DNA of 64,000 nucleotides from NCBI GenBank assembly GCA_000827495.1, contig KN817527.1, positions 341,203 through 405,202 on the forward strand. Direction: 5' to 3'. The position numbers and the translations under genes were made by a program. Numbering within the stretch: position 1 is the stretch's first letter; each line of letters begins with the position of its first letter. Shown in pieces: positions 1 to 9,760 of this stretch. The notes under the pieces were generated by a model. It had not been told where the DNA came from and made no database searches. It saw only the letters and a list, made by a program, of their open reading frames with translations. This stretch comes from Hypholoma sublateritium FD-334 SS-4 (lineage: Eukaryota > Basidiomycota > Agaricomycetes > Agaricales > Strophariaceae).

Positions 1-351
1 TTTTTTCAAGGAATGCTGCATCTAATACCCTCCGTCCCGCCACCTGTACTCGACCTCAAGATACAAGTTTCCCACAAATACTACTACCTTCCGGATGCCA
101 TTTGTGATGGTATTGACGATATCTACCCTCGGATCTATCATTTATCTCTAGTCCAATGGCTCGAGAATAACTGCTCGTTGACAGGTACCAAGGCGACTAT
201 AACATTGGATATCTCCTTCGACTTCTTCGTACATAATGATTACGATCCAAACATTTTTCAAGACACTTGCGAGCCATATATGCGCAAGTTGCTCGCACCG
301 TTGGATAGGATCGAGGGGGTGACACTCATTATCAAAATCTCCTCTACGTAG
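1..351 (+). CDS. F-box-like array protein, copy A (3' exon only)
   Basis: This is the last exon of the first copy of a four-member tandem family; its 5' part lies outside the window. The readable protein runs from the window edge to a TAG at 349-351. It matches the final exons of copies B, C and D through shared blocks such as MLHL-PSVPPP, DLKIQVSHKYYYLP, the WLE-N-CS-T stretch and the closing YEPYM-KLLAPLDRIEGVK-like segment. No domain is recognisable in this C-terminal half. The family assignment rests on the upstream exon of the intact paralogs, which opens with an F-box-like helix. No lesion is seen in the visible part. Confidence 0.6.
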   Translation, partial: FFQGMLHLIPSVPPPVLDLKIQVSHKYYYLPDAICDGIDDIYPRIYHLSLVQWLENNCSLTGTKATITLDISFDFFVHNDYDPNIFQDTCEPYMRKLLAPLDRIEGVTLIIKISST

Positions 352-664
352 ATACAAGTCCCGTACTCTTATACCATCCACTCTCTGCATATTATCAGTC
401 ATGTCTTTTATCGAAATAATATCTGATCGGCCGCGATACCCAGGGGTAGTCTTGATAACACTGCTTGTCCTATTTTCAAGTTCTGGCTCGCAACAATTGA
501 TAGCAGTTCGTGGTAACGGTTCGTAAGGCTTCGGATGCTATATTTAATGGACTGCCACCTATTATAAGCGTTCTGAAGCCGTCATAGCACATCCTTCTTC
601 TGTCCCGCATCCCGGCCTCGTCCCATACATCCTGTGCCCTCAATACGGAAACCCGCCCGACTAT

Positions 665-2473
665 ATGCAGCTTCTGAGTCTTCCCACTGACATTCTCGTG
701 CACATATTCTCTCTGCTGGTTTACAGCGACTTATGGCAGGTCCGGATGGTCAATCGCGCGCTCTACCATGCCACGGCAAGTTGGTTCTTCAAGCGCATCG
801 ACGTCAAGTTCGATTATCCGCCGAGTAAACACTACCTGGAGAATTTCGAAGCTGTTACGTGGGTCTCAAGTTTCTCCCAGGGTCGAGCAGAAACTACCAA
901 CTAACCACGAATAAATCGTGTCTGGATATTAGCAATGGAATGGCCGTAAATTGGGCCCAGGAGGTGGTCTTCGTAACATGGCTGAACCGATTGGATGCCC
1001 CAGCTCGCGCTGTAGTACAGCCAACGACACTCGCGCGCATCCGCGACCTCGTCCGCGCACGGGCACATTCCAGGGCCGAGGACCTCGGCGGCGCTGTCGC
1101 TAGACTCGGGCCCCTCTGCGCGGTGACGGTCGAGTGCACGGACCACCCCCGCCCGGGCGGCTGGGCCTGGCGTGCGGCGGTCGTGCACGCCGCCCTGTGC
1201 GCGTCGCTGGACACACTCACCACGCTGAGCCTCTGTGTACCGCTGGAGATCGTACCGGCCTTCCTCCCGCCGGCGCTCACGTTCCCCCGCCTCCATACGC
1301 TCGCTGTCAGACTGTTCACCCTCCCCGTCGTCTCCGCAGCGGGGGTGGTCGCCCGTGCGGACCCGCGCCCACTGCGCGCCGCCGAGGCGCATATCGGCGC
1401 CTTCGTCGCGCGGCACACGGGCTCGCTGTGCAGCCTCGACTTCTCGATGCCGCCTATATACGTGGCGCGGTTTCTGGGGGCCCCGCGCGTGATAGAGCAC
1501 TACGCCGTCGACGCCGCGCGCGTGCTGCGCGCCGTGCCGCCCGTGGGCCAGCTGTCCACCGTCGCGCTCAGCGTCCTCAGCACTGCGTCCTTCGCATCGC
1601 TGCCGCCCATCGCCACATTCCTCACCGCGTACGGCGGCACCCTACGCGCTCTCACGCTCACCGTCGGCCGGCCGTACGTGCAGTGGTCCTCCGCACAAGC
1701 CGCGACCACGCCGGCGCTGCTCGGCGCACTGCGCCTCCCGCAGCTCGCGGACCTGAGCATCCGCTGTACGGGTACCGCGTGGCCGGCCGACGCCGCGCTC
1801 GAGGCGGCCGTCTGCGCGTGCGTGCGCGCGCACGCGGAGCTCACCGCGCTGGGCCTGTACGGCGTCGCCCTCAGCGCGCGCGGCGCGGGCCGGCTCACGG
1901 GTGCCCGTCTGCGTCGACTAGCGCTCGCGGTGGACGTACTCACGCCGGGCGTGCTGTGGCTGTTCGCGGACAACCTACCGGCGCTGCACAGCCTGGAGAT
2001 CTTCACGGAGCGGTGGTGTGAGTGCACGGGGCCAGATGGCGCGCCAGGAGAGCACCGTCCCGGAGAGGAGTACGAGGTGCGCCTTGTTCGTGCCGCGCTG
2101 ACATCTCGCTCACGAATTCGCGCGTGCGATCGGCAAGTTCGCGCTCGCGATGCGGCGGGCCCGCTACCCGCATTGGGCGCTCCGGCACCTCGTCCTGTCC
2201 GTCGCTGATATCACAAAATACTGCGCCGTGGCGGTGGTCACCGCGCTCCCCGCGCTGCACACGCTGAACTGGACGGCGCGCACGCAGTACCTCGCGGAGC
2301 AGCGGAAGTACGTCATCGGCTACCCGGAGGCGTGGCTGCTCCGTCTGAAATCCATGTGCGTGTATAGCGCTTGCGCGTATGTAGGCGTCAGCCGTTCACT
2401 GACGTCGAAACTCCTGCATGATAGGCCACCAATCAAGATCTTGCCGATGGCCCACATTGGATCAGGCCACTAG
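665..2473 (+). CDS. F-box/leucine-rich-like protein, GC-rich copy
   Basis: The protein starts with a typical F-box (LLSLPTDILVHIFSLLVYSD at residues 3-22), the module that docks a substrate receptor onto Skp1 in SCF ubiquitin ligases. About 480 residues of leucine-rich, repeat-like sequence follow, so a substrate-adaptor role is inferred. The first exon is read from the ATG at 665. The long middle part reads openly to about 2076, and a 57-nt intron (donor GTGCGC after codons for EYE, acceptor at GGCAAG) joins it to a final exon ending at 2473. The first intron, between about 860 and 970, is uncertain. The inverted paralog at 13638-15107 has the same exon junction and aligns over most of the length. 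The body (about 1000-2330) is extremely GC-rich, unlike its first exon and its paralog. Confidence 0.65.
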
Positions 2474-3256
2474 ATCCGCGGGTGAGTGTCAGGGCCGTTG
2501 AATGTGAAGACAACTTTTAGCACGGACTCAGCGTTGTATCAAGCAAACAGGTGTCGACGGAACAGCTCGCTCGTATTCTTGGAATCCCCCACCGTAGCGC
2601 TGACAAAAATGGCGCTCTCTCCATTATGTCTGGTAGTGAGAGCCGCACAACTGCATCATAATATGTGCCAGTTGCGCCGAGTACTGGAACATTGGGGTGG
2701 TCTGCAGGAGTGGGAGTCTTTACGCGTCGCTGATTACTGTTATTCCCGCGGCCTTGGCTTGACCTCCGGTCGAATATATACTGGCGTTGCTTTATTGCAT
2801 GATGAGGAAATTGTTGGAGGCACGATAGAGGAAGAGCTGAGGACAGAGGTGAATATTTAGAGAAATCTACGACCAGCATGGAATTTACTCATCGTGGGTT
2901 TATTGTGGGCCAGTTGGTTCGCACATGTCGTTCGACTTGTAGCCGATGTTCTGTGAAAATGCTGAGTCCTTGAAAATACATAGCGAACACAGCTCGATCT
3001 ATTATCTGGGCCTCATGTTGTGGATAAGGATTGAGGTGACGTTCTAATGTGGATAAATTTGATGCAGGTCGTTGTAATTACTAGTAGGGCTTGTCGTTTG
3101 TCGGTTTGTGGGTCCCAGATATTACACATTAGTTCTCCTATCAATCAATCTGACTAAGTACGCCGCATGTGCGTATTTATACTAATTAGATTTGGTTCGA
3201 ATTTGAAACACAACTTCGTCCACAAATCCTCCATACTGCACTTTTTGGCCTGTACA
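2474..3256. other. Intergenic, no gene recognised
   Basis: Between the F-box gene and array copy B. It holds overlapping open frames on both strands (2486-2860 + and 2517-2879 -), neither with a recognisable domain or a paralog elsewhere in the window. I see no RNA gene or mobile element. Confidence 0.4.
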
Positions 3257-4658
3257 ATGCATCTGCACCAACCATATATCCCTGCAGAAGTACTCCACGA
3301 CATAATTGACCAAGTCCCCGGACTATCCGCTGGTGATTCTGACTGCAATCCGACGCGGTCCAATATCTCCCTGGCTTCCCGCTGCTGTAGGCACCGCATA
3401 AACTTTCATCGATTTTCACACCTCGAAATATACATTCACGATACACCATTCGACCGTTTGCAAGCCCTGTCCAGTCTTTTGGACTGTAGTATATGGAAAC
3501 CGCAGGAAGGAATCGCTCAGCACGTCAGATCGGTTTCGCTGATGCTTGGGCAAGGATGCTCTGGGACGCTTCCATATATCCAATCCGGAGATAGCGTCCT
3601 TGCCGAAATTCTCATGACTTTTTTCACGGGAAGTGGTGACACCTACTCGTTGCGTATAGGTACTTGCCACAGATTTTGGCATTATAGCAATAACGGCCCA
3701 TATCCGGTCAGCGGCCTTGCGTTCGACACATTGGGTAGCGAAACTATTGCTGCTCTGCATGACTTGTCCCGAAACCGGCAACTGACAACCCTTCGCCTGG
3801 AAAGAATGTGGAACGTCCCGAGTAGTATTCTTTCTGGGTCGACGATTTTAAACCTCCACATTACCCATGCTCATTTCATCATATCGGAAACTTCGAACTA
3901 TCATCCACTACTGCCAAATCTCGTGTACCTGGAAGCTAAAGAAGCGCCGACGTTTGTGCCTGCATGTTATGGACAACAAAGGGAGCATACAAGAGCCATT
4001 CATCGTGTAAAATTCTGGTTACGGGACAATGACGAATATCCAGGCTTGCTTATAATTGGGAAATATGCAGAAGTAAGATTTCTTCACTGTTAGAACAAGA
4101 TGACCAGTCTAACGAAATACCCGAGCAGTTCTGGACGTTCCGTATGCTGCAGTCGCCTATATCCAATCCGATGTGTTACAGCGTCTTCGTATTCTGATGG
4201 AATATTATCAATACATAGTATATGATGACACAACCAAGGAAATAACTCCTGAAACGCCGCATCAACTGTATTTTCTCAGCATGTTGCATTTATTGCCGTC
4301 CGTCCCTCCGCCCATACTCGACATCGAAATCAATGCTTGTATTCAATACTACCACTACCCGGAGACAGCCTGTGAAGGCCTTGATAACTTTCACTCCCAA
4401 GTGTATCACCCATCGCTGGTCCATTGGCTTGAGCGCAACTGCTCGTTGACAACTCAGGCGACTATAACGTTCGATGTGGACATCGATTTCCGTCTAGACG
4501 CCGATTACGACCCAGATATGATTCAAGGGGAGTGCGTACCACACTTGCACAGGTTGTTATCTCCGCTAGATGGGATAGAGGGGGTGAAGCTCAATATTAG
4601 TATTTCTGGCTACAGGTTTATTGGCTACCACGGTCTATTCACCATGTTTACCTACTGA
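3257..4658 (+). pseudogene. F-box-like array protein, copy B (junction-damaged)
   Basis: Second copy of the tandem family. Exon 1 starts at the ATG at 3257 and opens with an F-box-like helix (IPAEVLHDIIDQV) followed by the family's CRHRINFHRFSHLEIYIHDTPFDRL block. The last exon (about 4125-4658) encodes the conserved C-terminal half (MLHLLPSVPPP to the end). In copies C and D the exons join in phase 1 at a GTGAGA donor after codons for V-I-V-(D/H)-E. Copy B lacks that stretch: it reads GGGAAATATGCAGAA directly into GTAAGA, so the acceptor at 4124 joins in the wrong frame. I found no other GT/AG pair nearby that restores it. It may be a pseudogene, or may splice in a way I cannot see. Confidence 0.55.
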
Positions 4659-4716
4659 AAATGTGATGTAGACGTCTTTGATTCAATGGCATTAGCCTTC
4701 GGCGTTAACTCACCTG

Positions 4717-4910
4717 CGCCGCCAGAGGACGCCTCCCTTCGCCAGTGTGCCTTCATTGAGAAGTCTCACGATGGGGTCGACGAAGAAGAAGAGTGCGGCA
4801 ATCTTGCCGTCCTCGGGCTCGACGTGTTAGGCATACGCAAAAGGATCGACTGGACTCGGAGTGTACAACTTGACGTTTGGGTTGCGTTTGGGACTCGGCG
4901 TAATTACCTC
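4717..4910 (-). pseudogene. Orphan exon remnant of an unknown enzyme-like gene
   Basis: Read on the minus strand, this stretch gives a protein-like sequence with one in-frame stop: YTPSPVDPFAYA, stop, then HVEPEDGKIAALFFFVDP and IVRLLNEGTLAKGGVLWRR. It is bounded by a plausible acceptor (CAG before TGGAGG) and a canonical donor (GTGAGT at 4716-4711). The bias towards hydrophobic and charged blocks suggests a real former exon. I do not recognise the family. The antisense plus-strand frame at 4686-4964 is treated as a shadow. Confidence 0.3.
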
Positions 4911-4964
4911 CACTGCTTCCACACCAATGCCACCCCCAAAGACGTGCCAGTGATGATGAGGTGA

Positions 4965-5913
4965 CGCAGCGACGACGTGCCTGCTCTGAACTGTGAGAGG
5001 TCAGTACTTCATTGGTTGACAGTATTATCACAGTATTATTTGTGGGTCGAGGCTTGGTTGAGGTCAGAGGGGGCATTGCGTAGCAACAGTTATTAACCTA
5101 CGCCATATTCACGGTGAAGGTGAACATTTGAACGTGAAAGGTGTGATCTTTTCCGTGTTTTGGGACTACGTACTTGCGAGAACACGGAACTGTGATTGTA
5201 ATTTTTGTTTATACACATAATTTCAAGAGCAATAATGTAGATTTTCCAAATAAAGTGAGGCAAGCAAATTCTTACAGGTTCACCGTGTTTTCCCTATGAG
5301 AAAACACGTCAGCAGTAAATTTCGACGGTTGCAGGCAAGGTGTTTAATTGACGCGTAGCCGAAGAAACGTGACATGGCGGGATGCCGCCGGAATTTGAAA
5401 AACTTGAAGAGCACCCCCTAAGCACCCCCTATCAAAAAGCAGACGCCCGACACGGATATCCGCAGTTCACAAAGGCTGAAAAAGTTAAGGGTGGCTGGTT
5501 TGGGGAGACTACTCACCAACGCTCGTCGCTGCCCATGCCGGCAGCCGCACTCATGCGCATTGTTGGGAAAAAATACGCGTCCACGTGTTTCGAAAACTCG
5601 GCTCCCGGTCCGCGTGAGTTTGACGCGAGTCGTTCAAATGCATTTGTTTTCGCAACATCTTCGTCTTGTCTTCCATCATCCTCTTGCCAACTTTGCGGTA
5701 TCTTCATCGAGTAACCGGTAACCGAGGCTATCGTCTATGCCCCGATATGTGCCGTGATCGAACCTGCAAACTAAAGTGTCTATCAGCCCAGAGCCTTCAC
5801 CGAGCCACCCGTTTGTTCCTCTCGATACGGAAGCACTGGAGACACCCCATGTACTCGACATTCCTCGCTGGACCTGACTAACTTCGTTCTCTGAGTCTGG
5901 ATCACTGGCTTGA
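4965..5913. other. Intergenic, nothing recognised
   Basis: AT-rich at first (5090-5340), becoming more GC-rich after about 5720. Short open frames exist on both strands (5382-5714 +, 5676-5990 -), but none has a recognisable motif. Confidence 0.35.
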
Positions 5914-6015
5914 ACGTCCCTTCTGGCTGCCTTCGCGTCGCTCGCGTCGCTCTCGCTCTCGCTCCTCCTCGCATTTGGCCTGCTCTTCAATATCGCGAAC
6001 AGGGCGCCGCGCTAG
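5914..6015 (+). pseudogene. Decayed MARVEL-like TM exon, relic 1
   Basis: A hydrophobic reading frame lies between in-frame stops at 5911-5913 and 6013-6015. It ends LLLAFGLLFNIANRAPR, which aligns with the end of the last transmembrane exon in the copies near 6600, 9640, 10570 and 10930 (LLFSVANMALRERIW). The stop directly upstream and the absence of a flanking splice acceptor suggest it is dead. Confidence 0.4.
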
Positions 6016-6357
6016 CTGACATATGGCGACTGGAACCCGCGTGCGAGTTCTTCGGAGATACGAGAATTGTAAAAGTGTCAAGCCAACCTGGGAGATTTCG
6101 ACTGTCCGATCTCCAATTTTCGCGCTCGAACGACCCATGTGACAGGAGGAGAGGAAGTCTGAGCTCCGCACATTGTGCACTCTAATTGCCGATGAAATTC
6201 ATACGCGGTGCTACTGTGCGCGCTGAAGATAGGTGGCGCACCCCATGCAGCGCATAGGTGTAGTGCCTCTGCCTTACGTCGTTCGTTCACCGCGATATAT
6301 TTCACTTGGCCAAATGCCGCTCGAATTCCCCATCAACAGCGAGTTCTGAATCGCCGT

Positions 6358-6600
6358 GGCCAGCCCGATCGCCCACCCTCACCAATGTCTGCACAGTGCA
6401 CGTGCGTCCGTCAGTAAGTAAGTAACTGAAACCATATATTCAGGTAGGGCACACACCTGGCTGAGCGCGTTCGCCGCACCGATCGAGGCCCTGTCCGGCG
6501 ACGCGTTCTGGATAAAGATGAAGATGGCGCCTACCACCGAGAGCAAATGCAACCAATCAGCCAACGCGCAAAACACGCAGCTCACGCGCTCACTGGAACT
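6358..6600 (-). pseudogene. Minus-strand hydrophobic exon fragment (unit 1)
   Basis: Read on the minus strand, this gives CALADWLHLLSVVGAIFIFI followed by QNASPDRASIGAANALSQ, then a GTGTGT donor and an acceptor ending GTGCAG before 6357. The corresponding minus-strand sequence near 10540 keeps ALADWL--LS--GAIF---QNASP, so the frame is recognisable in both duplicates. In unit 2 the acceptor AG has become AA. The hydrophobic run could be one membrane helix. Family unknown. Confidence 0.35.
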
Positions 6601-6700
6601 CCTCGTGTTCAGATTTCTCTTCGGCGTAGTAAACAATGCCGCGCGCGAGTGGGTTTGTGGGAGCGAGTGTAGTTGCGTAAGGCATGATGCTAATGTCACG
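6560..6700 (+). pseudogene. MARVEL-like TM-end fragment, relic 2
   Basis: The plus-strand frame LELLVFRFLFGVVNNAAREW resembles the end of the last membrane exon in the other copies (FSLLFSVANMALRERIW, SFLFHIAEKAARE). It abuts the minus-strand fragment at 6358-6600, and the same head-to-head junction recurs near 10540. The join therefore predates the duplication. Confidence 0.4.
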
Positions 6701-6948
6701 CCGCCGCCGACTCCGGTGTATACACTCCTTCGCTCGTTGCGCTGCGCACTGCCAGCCTACCTTCCTTCCACACTTCTTGATCTATGTCTAGCACGCTGCA
6801 TGTCTACCGCACCCTTACTCTCTCCACCTGCCCTTCTCCTCTCCTCCCCTTCCGGCGCATTCGTCGGCGTGCCCAGTGGACGGCTGCCGCCTTCCCCCCC
6901 CACACAAACCTCACTTTCTCTCGTCGCTCAAGCTCTAGACTCACATAG

Positions 6949-7378
6949 GAGTATCCGTTATCGGAGTGATCCTGTATGCCGCGTTCGTGAAATTGCCTTC
7001 CTCGTTCTGCGCTTCGTTCAAGGCCGTGCGGGACCGCACCATCCCAAGGCTAGCCCGCGCCGTGCAGTTTTTCTGGAACTTCGTGTTCTTCTGCCTCGCC
7101 GCCGCACTGTTCGGGTACACGACGCACTTCCCGCGCGGCGACCCGCCAGCGCGTACGTCTCTTCCTCTATTGCCTCTAGGCTCTTTCTTCTCCGCTCCTT
7201 CTCCTCTCCCTTCCCTTCCTTCCCTTCCATACCCTCCACATATAAAGGCGCTGCCATGAACAGCGACTCCGCTCCACGGAAACGATGGGCCCGTGCTAGG
7301 CTTCTGCCGACAGTTCACTGCATGCCGCGTCCTTTCTGCGCTTGTCGTGTTCGCTTGGCTCGGGTGGTTCATGAGTAG
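6949..7378 (+). pseudogene. MARVEL-like membrane protein, two-exon relic
   Basis: Exon 6949-7152 follows an acceptor (ACATAG) and precedes a GTACGT donor. It encodes GVSVIGVILYAAFV, a basic loop, then a second hydrophobic segment FFWNFVFFCLAAALFGY. The next exon-like stretch (about 7310-7378) reads TACRVLSALVVFAWLGWFMS and stops. The intact gene at 54022-54836 has the same order: a helix ending in a W-rich segment, then ECRIIAAIKAFSWICW. The order therefore suggests helices 2-3 and 4 of a four-helix MARVEL-type membrane protein. The acceptor is CCACGG here but CCACAG in the duplicate at 10796, so this copy's splice site is lost. GC-rich throughout. Confidence 0.45.
7241..7247 (+). promoter_or_regulatory. 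TATA-like box after CT-rich tract
   Basis: TATAAAG follows a strongly pyrimidine-rich tract (7155-7235) and lies just before an ATG at 7257. The duplicate at 10751 has CATATATATA in the same place. It could be a real core promoter or simply the 3' part of the former intron. Confidence 0.3.
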
Positions 7379-7448
7379 GCCGTAAAATGGACTCGCCGCC
7401 TCGTGCTCACAGGTTACACTTATTGATTAAGTTTCGATGTTTCGCGTC

Positions 7449-7509
7449 AATTCGTCGTCCATCTGGCGCCCAACGTCACCGGTGACGTTGGGCGCATGAT
7501 GGACGAATT
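7449..7509. repeat. Near-perfect 61-bp palindrome
   Basis: Left arm AATTCGTCGTCCATCTGGCG... and right arm ...CGCATGATGGACGAATT are inverse complements with no spacer. They meet at GTCACC|GGTGAC (centre 7480/7481), with 15 central bases per side matching exactly and a small mismatch and length difference at the CATC/GATG step. It lies 170 bp upstream of array copy C. Confidence 0.75.
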
Positions 7510-7676
7510 GGTTTACAGCAGTGTACACGGCCACATCAATCTTCAAGCTTCAACGTTTTAACGTTCAACGCGGCCTTTGTTCTGTATTTGTCATTAATCC
7601 GTCACACGCTCGATGTCGGAGGGGCCTATCATCCCAACTTCTTGATTGCCTCATTCACAACTTGCTCCCGTATACC

Positions 7677-9083
7677 ATGCAGTCTCGCCGGTCAAACGTC
7701 CCTACCGAATTAATTGACGATATCATTGACAAGCTTGCTACTAGCGATCCTCATTCTAAACCAGCACTATCCAACGTTGCTTCTGTTTCTCGTGGTTTCA
7801 GGCGCCGTGTCAATCATCATCGATTTTCCATACTTGAAATATGTATCCACACTACGCCATCCGACCGTCTGGAGAACTTGGCCAAGATCTTGTGCTGGGA
7901 TTTATGGGAACAACAAGAAGGGATTGCGCAACATATCAGATCAGTCCGCCTAATACTGGGGCGAAGAGATTCCGGAGTGCCTACGCACAGTGAATCCAGA
8001 GATAAGATCATCGCCCATGTCGTCAAGGCGGTGTTCAAAGGGAGTGGAAACGAATCTTCCAACCAGACTCCCCGCTCGCTGACTATATGTACCACCGACT
8101 ATTACCGCTATCCTAATAACGGGCCATACCATATCGCTGGCCTTTCTTTCGACACTCTAGGTAATGAAACCATTGCTGCTCTACATGACCCGCGCTGCAG
8201 CCAATACGTTACGACACTTCGCCTGGAAAGAATGTGGAATATTCCAACCAGTCTTGTGTCCGCTCCCGCCATTAAAAACCTACATATCAATCATGCTCAC
8301 TTCACTGCATCAGAAATATCTGGAAACGGGCCACCGCTGCCGAGCCTTGTATACCTGGAAGTCAAGGAAGCGCCGTCCTTTGTACCTGCGTGCTACCACG
8401 GACGGGGAGATGAACACATGGAACCAATTGCTCGAGCCAAGTACTGGCTACGTAAGCCAGAAGAATACGGAGGATTGACCAGAATCGGGACAGCCGCGAC
8501 GATGCTAGAAGTCATTGTTGACGAATGTGAGATTTCTTCCGAAATATTAAATAAAGTAGGCTGAGGGTCTGATGCCGGTATCCAAACAGATCTAGATGTT
8601 CCGTTCGCCACTGTGTACTACATCCAATCCAATGCGTTACAGTGTCTTCGTATTCAGCGGAAATATGATCAATGGTCCCATGCAGAAAGCACAAAAACAC
8701 CTACTCTCGGCCAACCCTTCCAACCATTTTTTCTAGGGATGCTACATCTATTGCCATCCGTTCCTCCACCTGAAATTGACCTCAAGATACAAGTTTCACT
8801 CAAATATTACTACCTTCCGACCGCCATTTTCGATAGTCTTGACTACGTCTACTCTCGAATCTATCATTTTTCTCTAGTCGAATGGCTTGAGAAAATGTGC
8901 TCATCTACAGGTACCCAAGCGAATATAACACTCGTTATCGAATTCGATTTATTCGAAATTAGAACTAATGATTACGACCCGGTCATTTTTCAAGAGATTT
9001 ACGAGCCATATATGCACAAGCTACTTGCTCCGCTGGGTCGAATCAAAGGGGTGAAGCTCAACATCAAAATCTATGCCTTTTAA
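7677..9083 (+). CDS. F-box-like array protein, copy C (best intact)
   Basis: This is the most complete member of the tandem family. Exon 1 (7677-8526) opens NVPTELIDDIIDKLATSD, an F-box-like helix, then continues with blocks shared with B and D: RRVNHHRFSILEICIHTTP, EGIAQHIRSVRLILGRRD, GLSFDTLGNETIAALHD and LRLERMWNIP. A 63-nt intron (GTGAGA at 8527, CAG at 8589) splits a Tyr codon and joins to YLDVPFATVYYIQSN in exon 2 (8590-9083). The protein is about 447 residues. An SCF-adaptor role is inferred from the N-terminal helix only. The C-terminal half is not recognised. Confidence 0.65.
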
Positions 9084-9249
9084 ATCCATCCAAGTCCCGT
9101 ATTGTTGTACTATCTGCTTTCCGCATTATTTTTTTAATATCAAAAAACCCGCGCTGGATGCAGGATCCCTTGATACACCAGTGCGGTACTTACTTTCCGG
9201 GACTGCCGGCTCGGCCGGATGGGATCCCGGAGCAGTGCGGGGCCCGTGC

Positions 9250-9760
9250 GTCCCGACTCTTTCCCCGTTACTTACTTAGCACCGATGGGTTGCTGATAGG
9301 GCGCAAATTCTCCGCTGTCCGGCGGGTCCTCTATCCTCCTTCGTCGGTATGCGTGCCTTCCGCCAGCGGCCCGTGTATATGACCTCGCCGTCGTCGACCA
9401 TCGCCTTGTCCTCGCTGTCGCTCTACCCATCGACCGCGCCCCGGCTAACAGGCCTCCCTCCCTTCCATTCCTTCCCCCCTTTCCCCCAACGCGACCAACC
9501 TCTGCCCATACACTCAACAGGTGACCCCTCGTGCCTTCTGTAGAGACCATGGGGCGCATCTGACTCCCGAATCTACCAGCAATTCAACGCGTGTCAGTTG
9601 CGTTCGCGACGCGCGTGGCCTGCGTTCTCGTTTCCCTCGTTCCTGATCTTCAACATCGCGAACAAGGCTGCGGCGGAGGTTGTCAGCGATCGGATGAGGG
9701 AAAAAGGAACAGATTCAACTAGCATCCATGTAGCCTTCACCCAACATCTACGTGAGTCTA
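9250..9760 (+). pseudogene. Decayed MARVEL-like TM exon, relic 3
   Basis: The frame FSFPSFLIFNIANKAAAEV (about 9631-9690) aligns with the TM-end fragments of the other copies and continues DRMREKGTDSTSIHVAFTQ to a GTGAGT donor. A preceding segment around 9589 resembles QFNACQ, the counterpart of QFTACR in the 7315 copy. Upstream is a CT-rich tract (9440-9500) like those at 7160 and 10690. No continuous membrane-protein frame remains. Confidence 0.35.

Larger units (their letters stand above)
6330..7380 (+). repeat. Segmental duplicate with MARVEL-like exons, unit 1
   Basis: This block matches 10280-10980 in order. Shared landmarks are the CGTCCGTCAGTAAG region, a CTGAAAC-ATATTCAGG-like region, a minus-strand hydrophobic exon, a plus-strand TM-end fragment, a CT-rich tract with a TATA-like box, and a final TM exon. 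Unit 1 carries about 450 bp that unit 2 lacks (about 6700-7150), including the only good copy of the second and third membrane-segment exon. That places the deletion in unit 2 or the insertion here. Confidence 0.6.

Noticed and set aside
894..2267. Long overlapping open frames on both strands (for example 894-1418 -, 901-1500 -, 1134-2021 +)
   Set aside because: They overlap the F-box gene whose GC-rich third positions suppress stop codons in all frames. Their translations are arginine/alanine-rich and have no paralog in the inverted gene.
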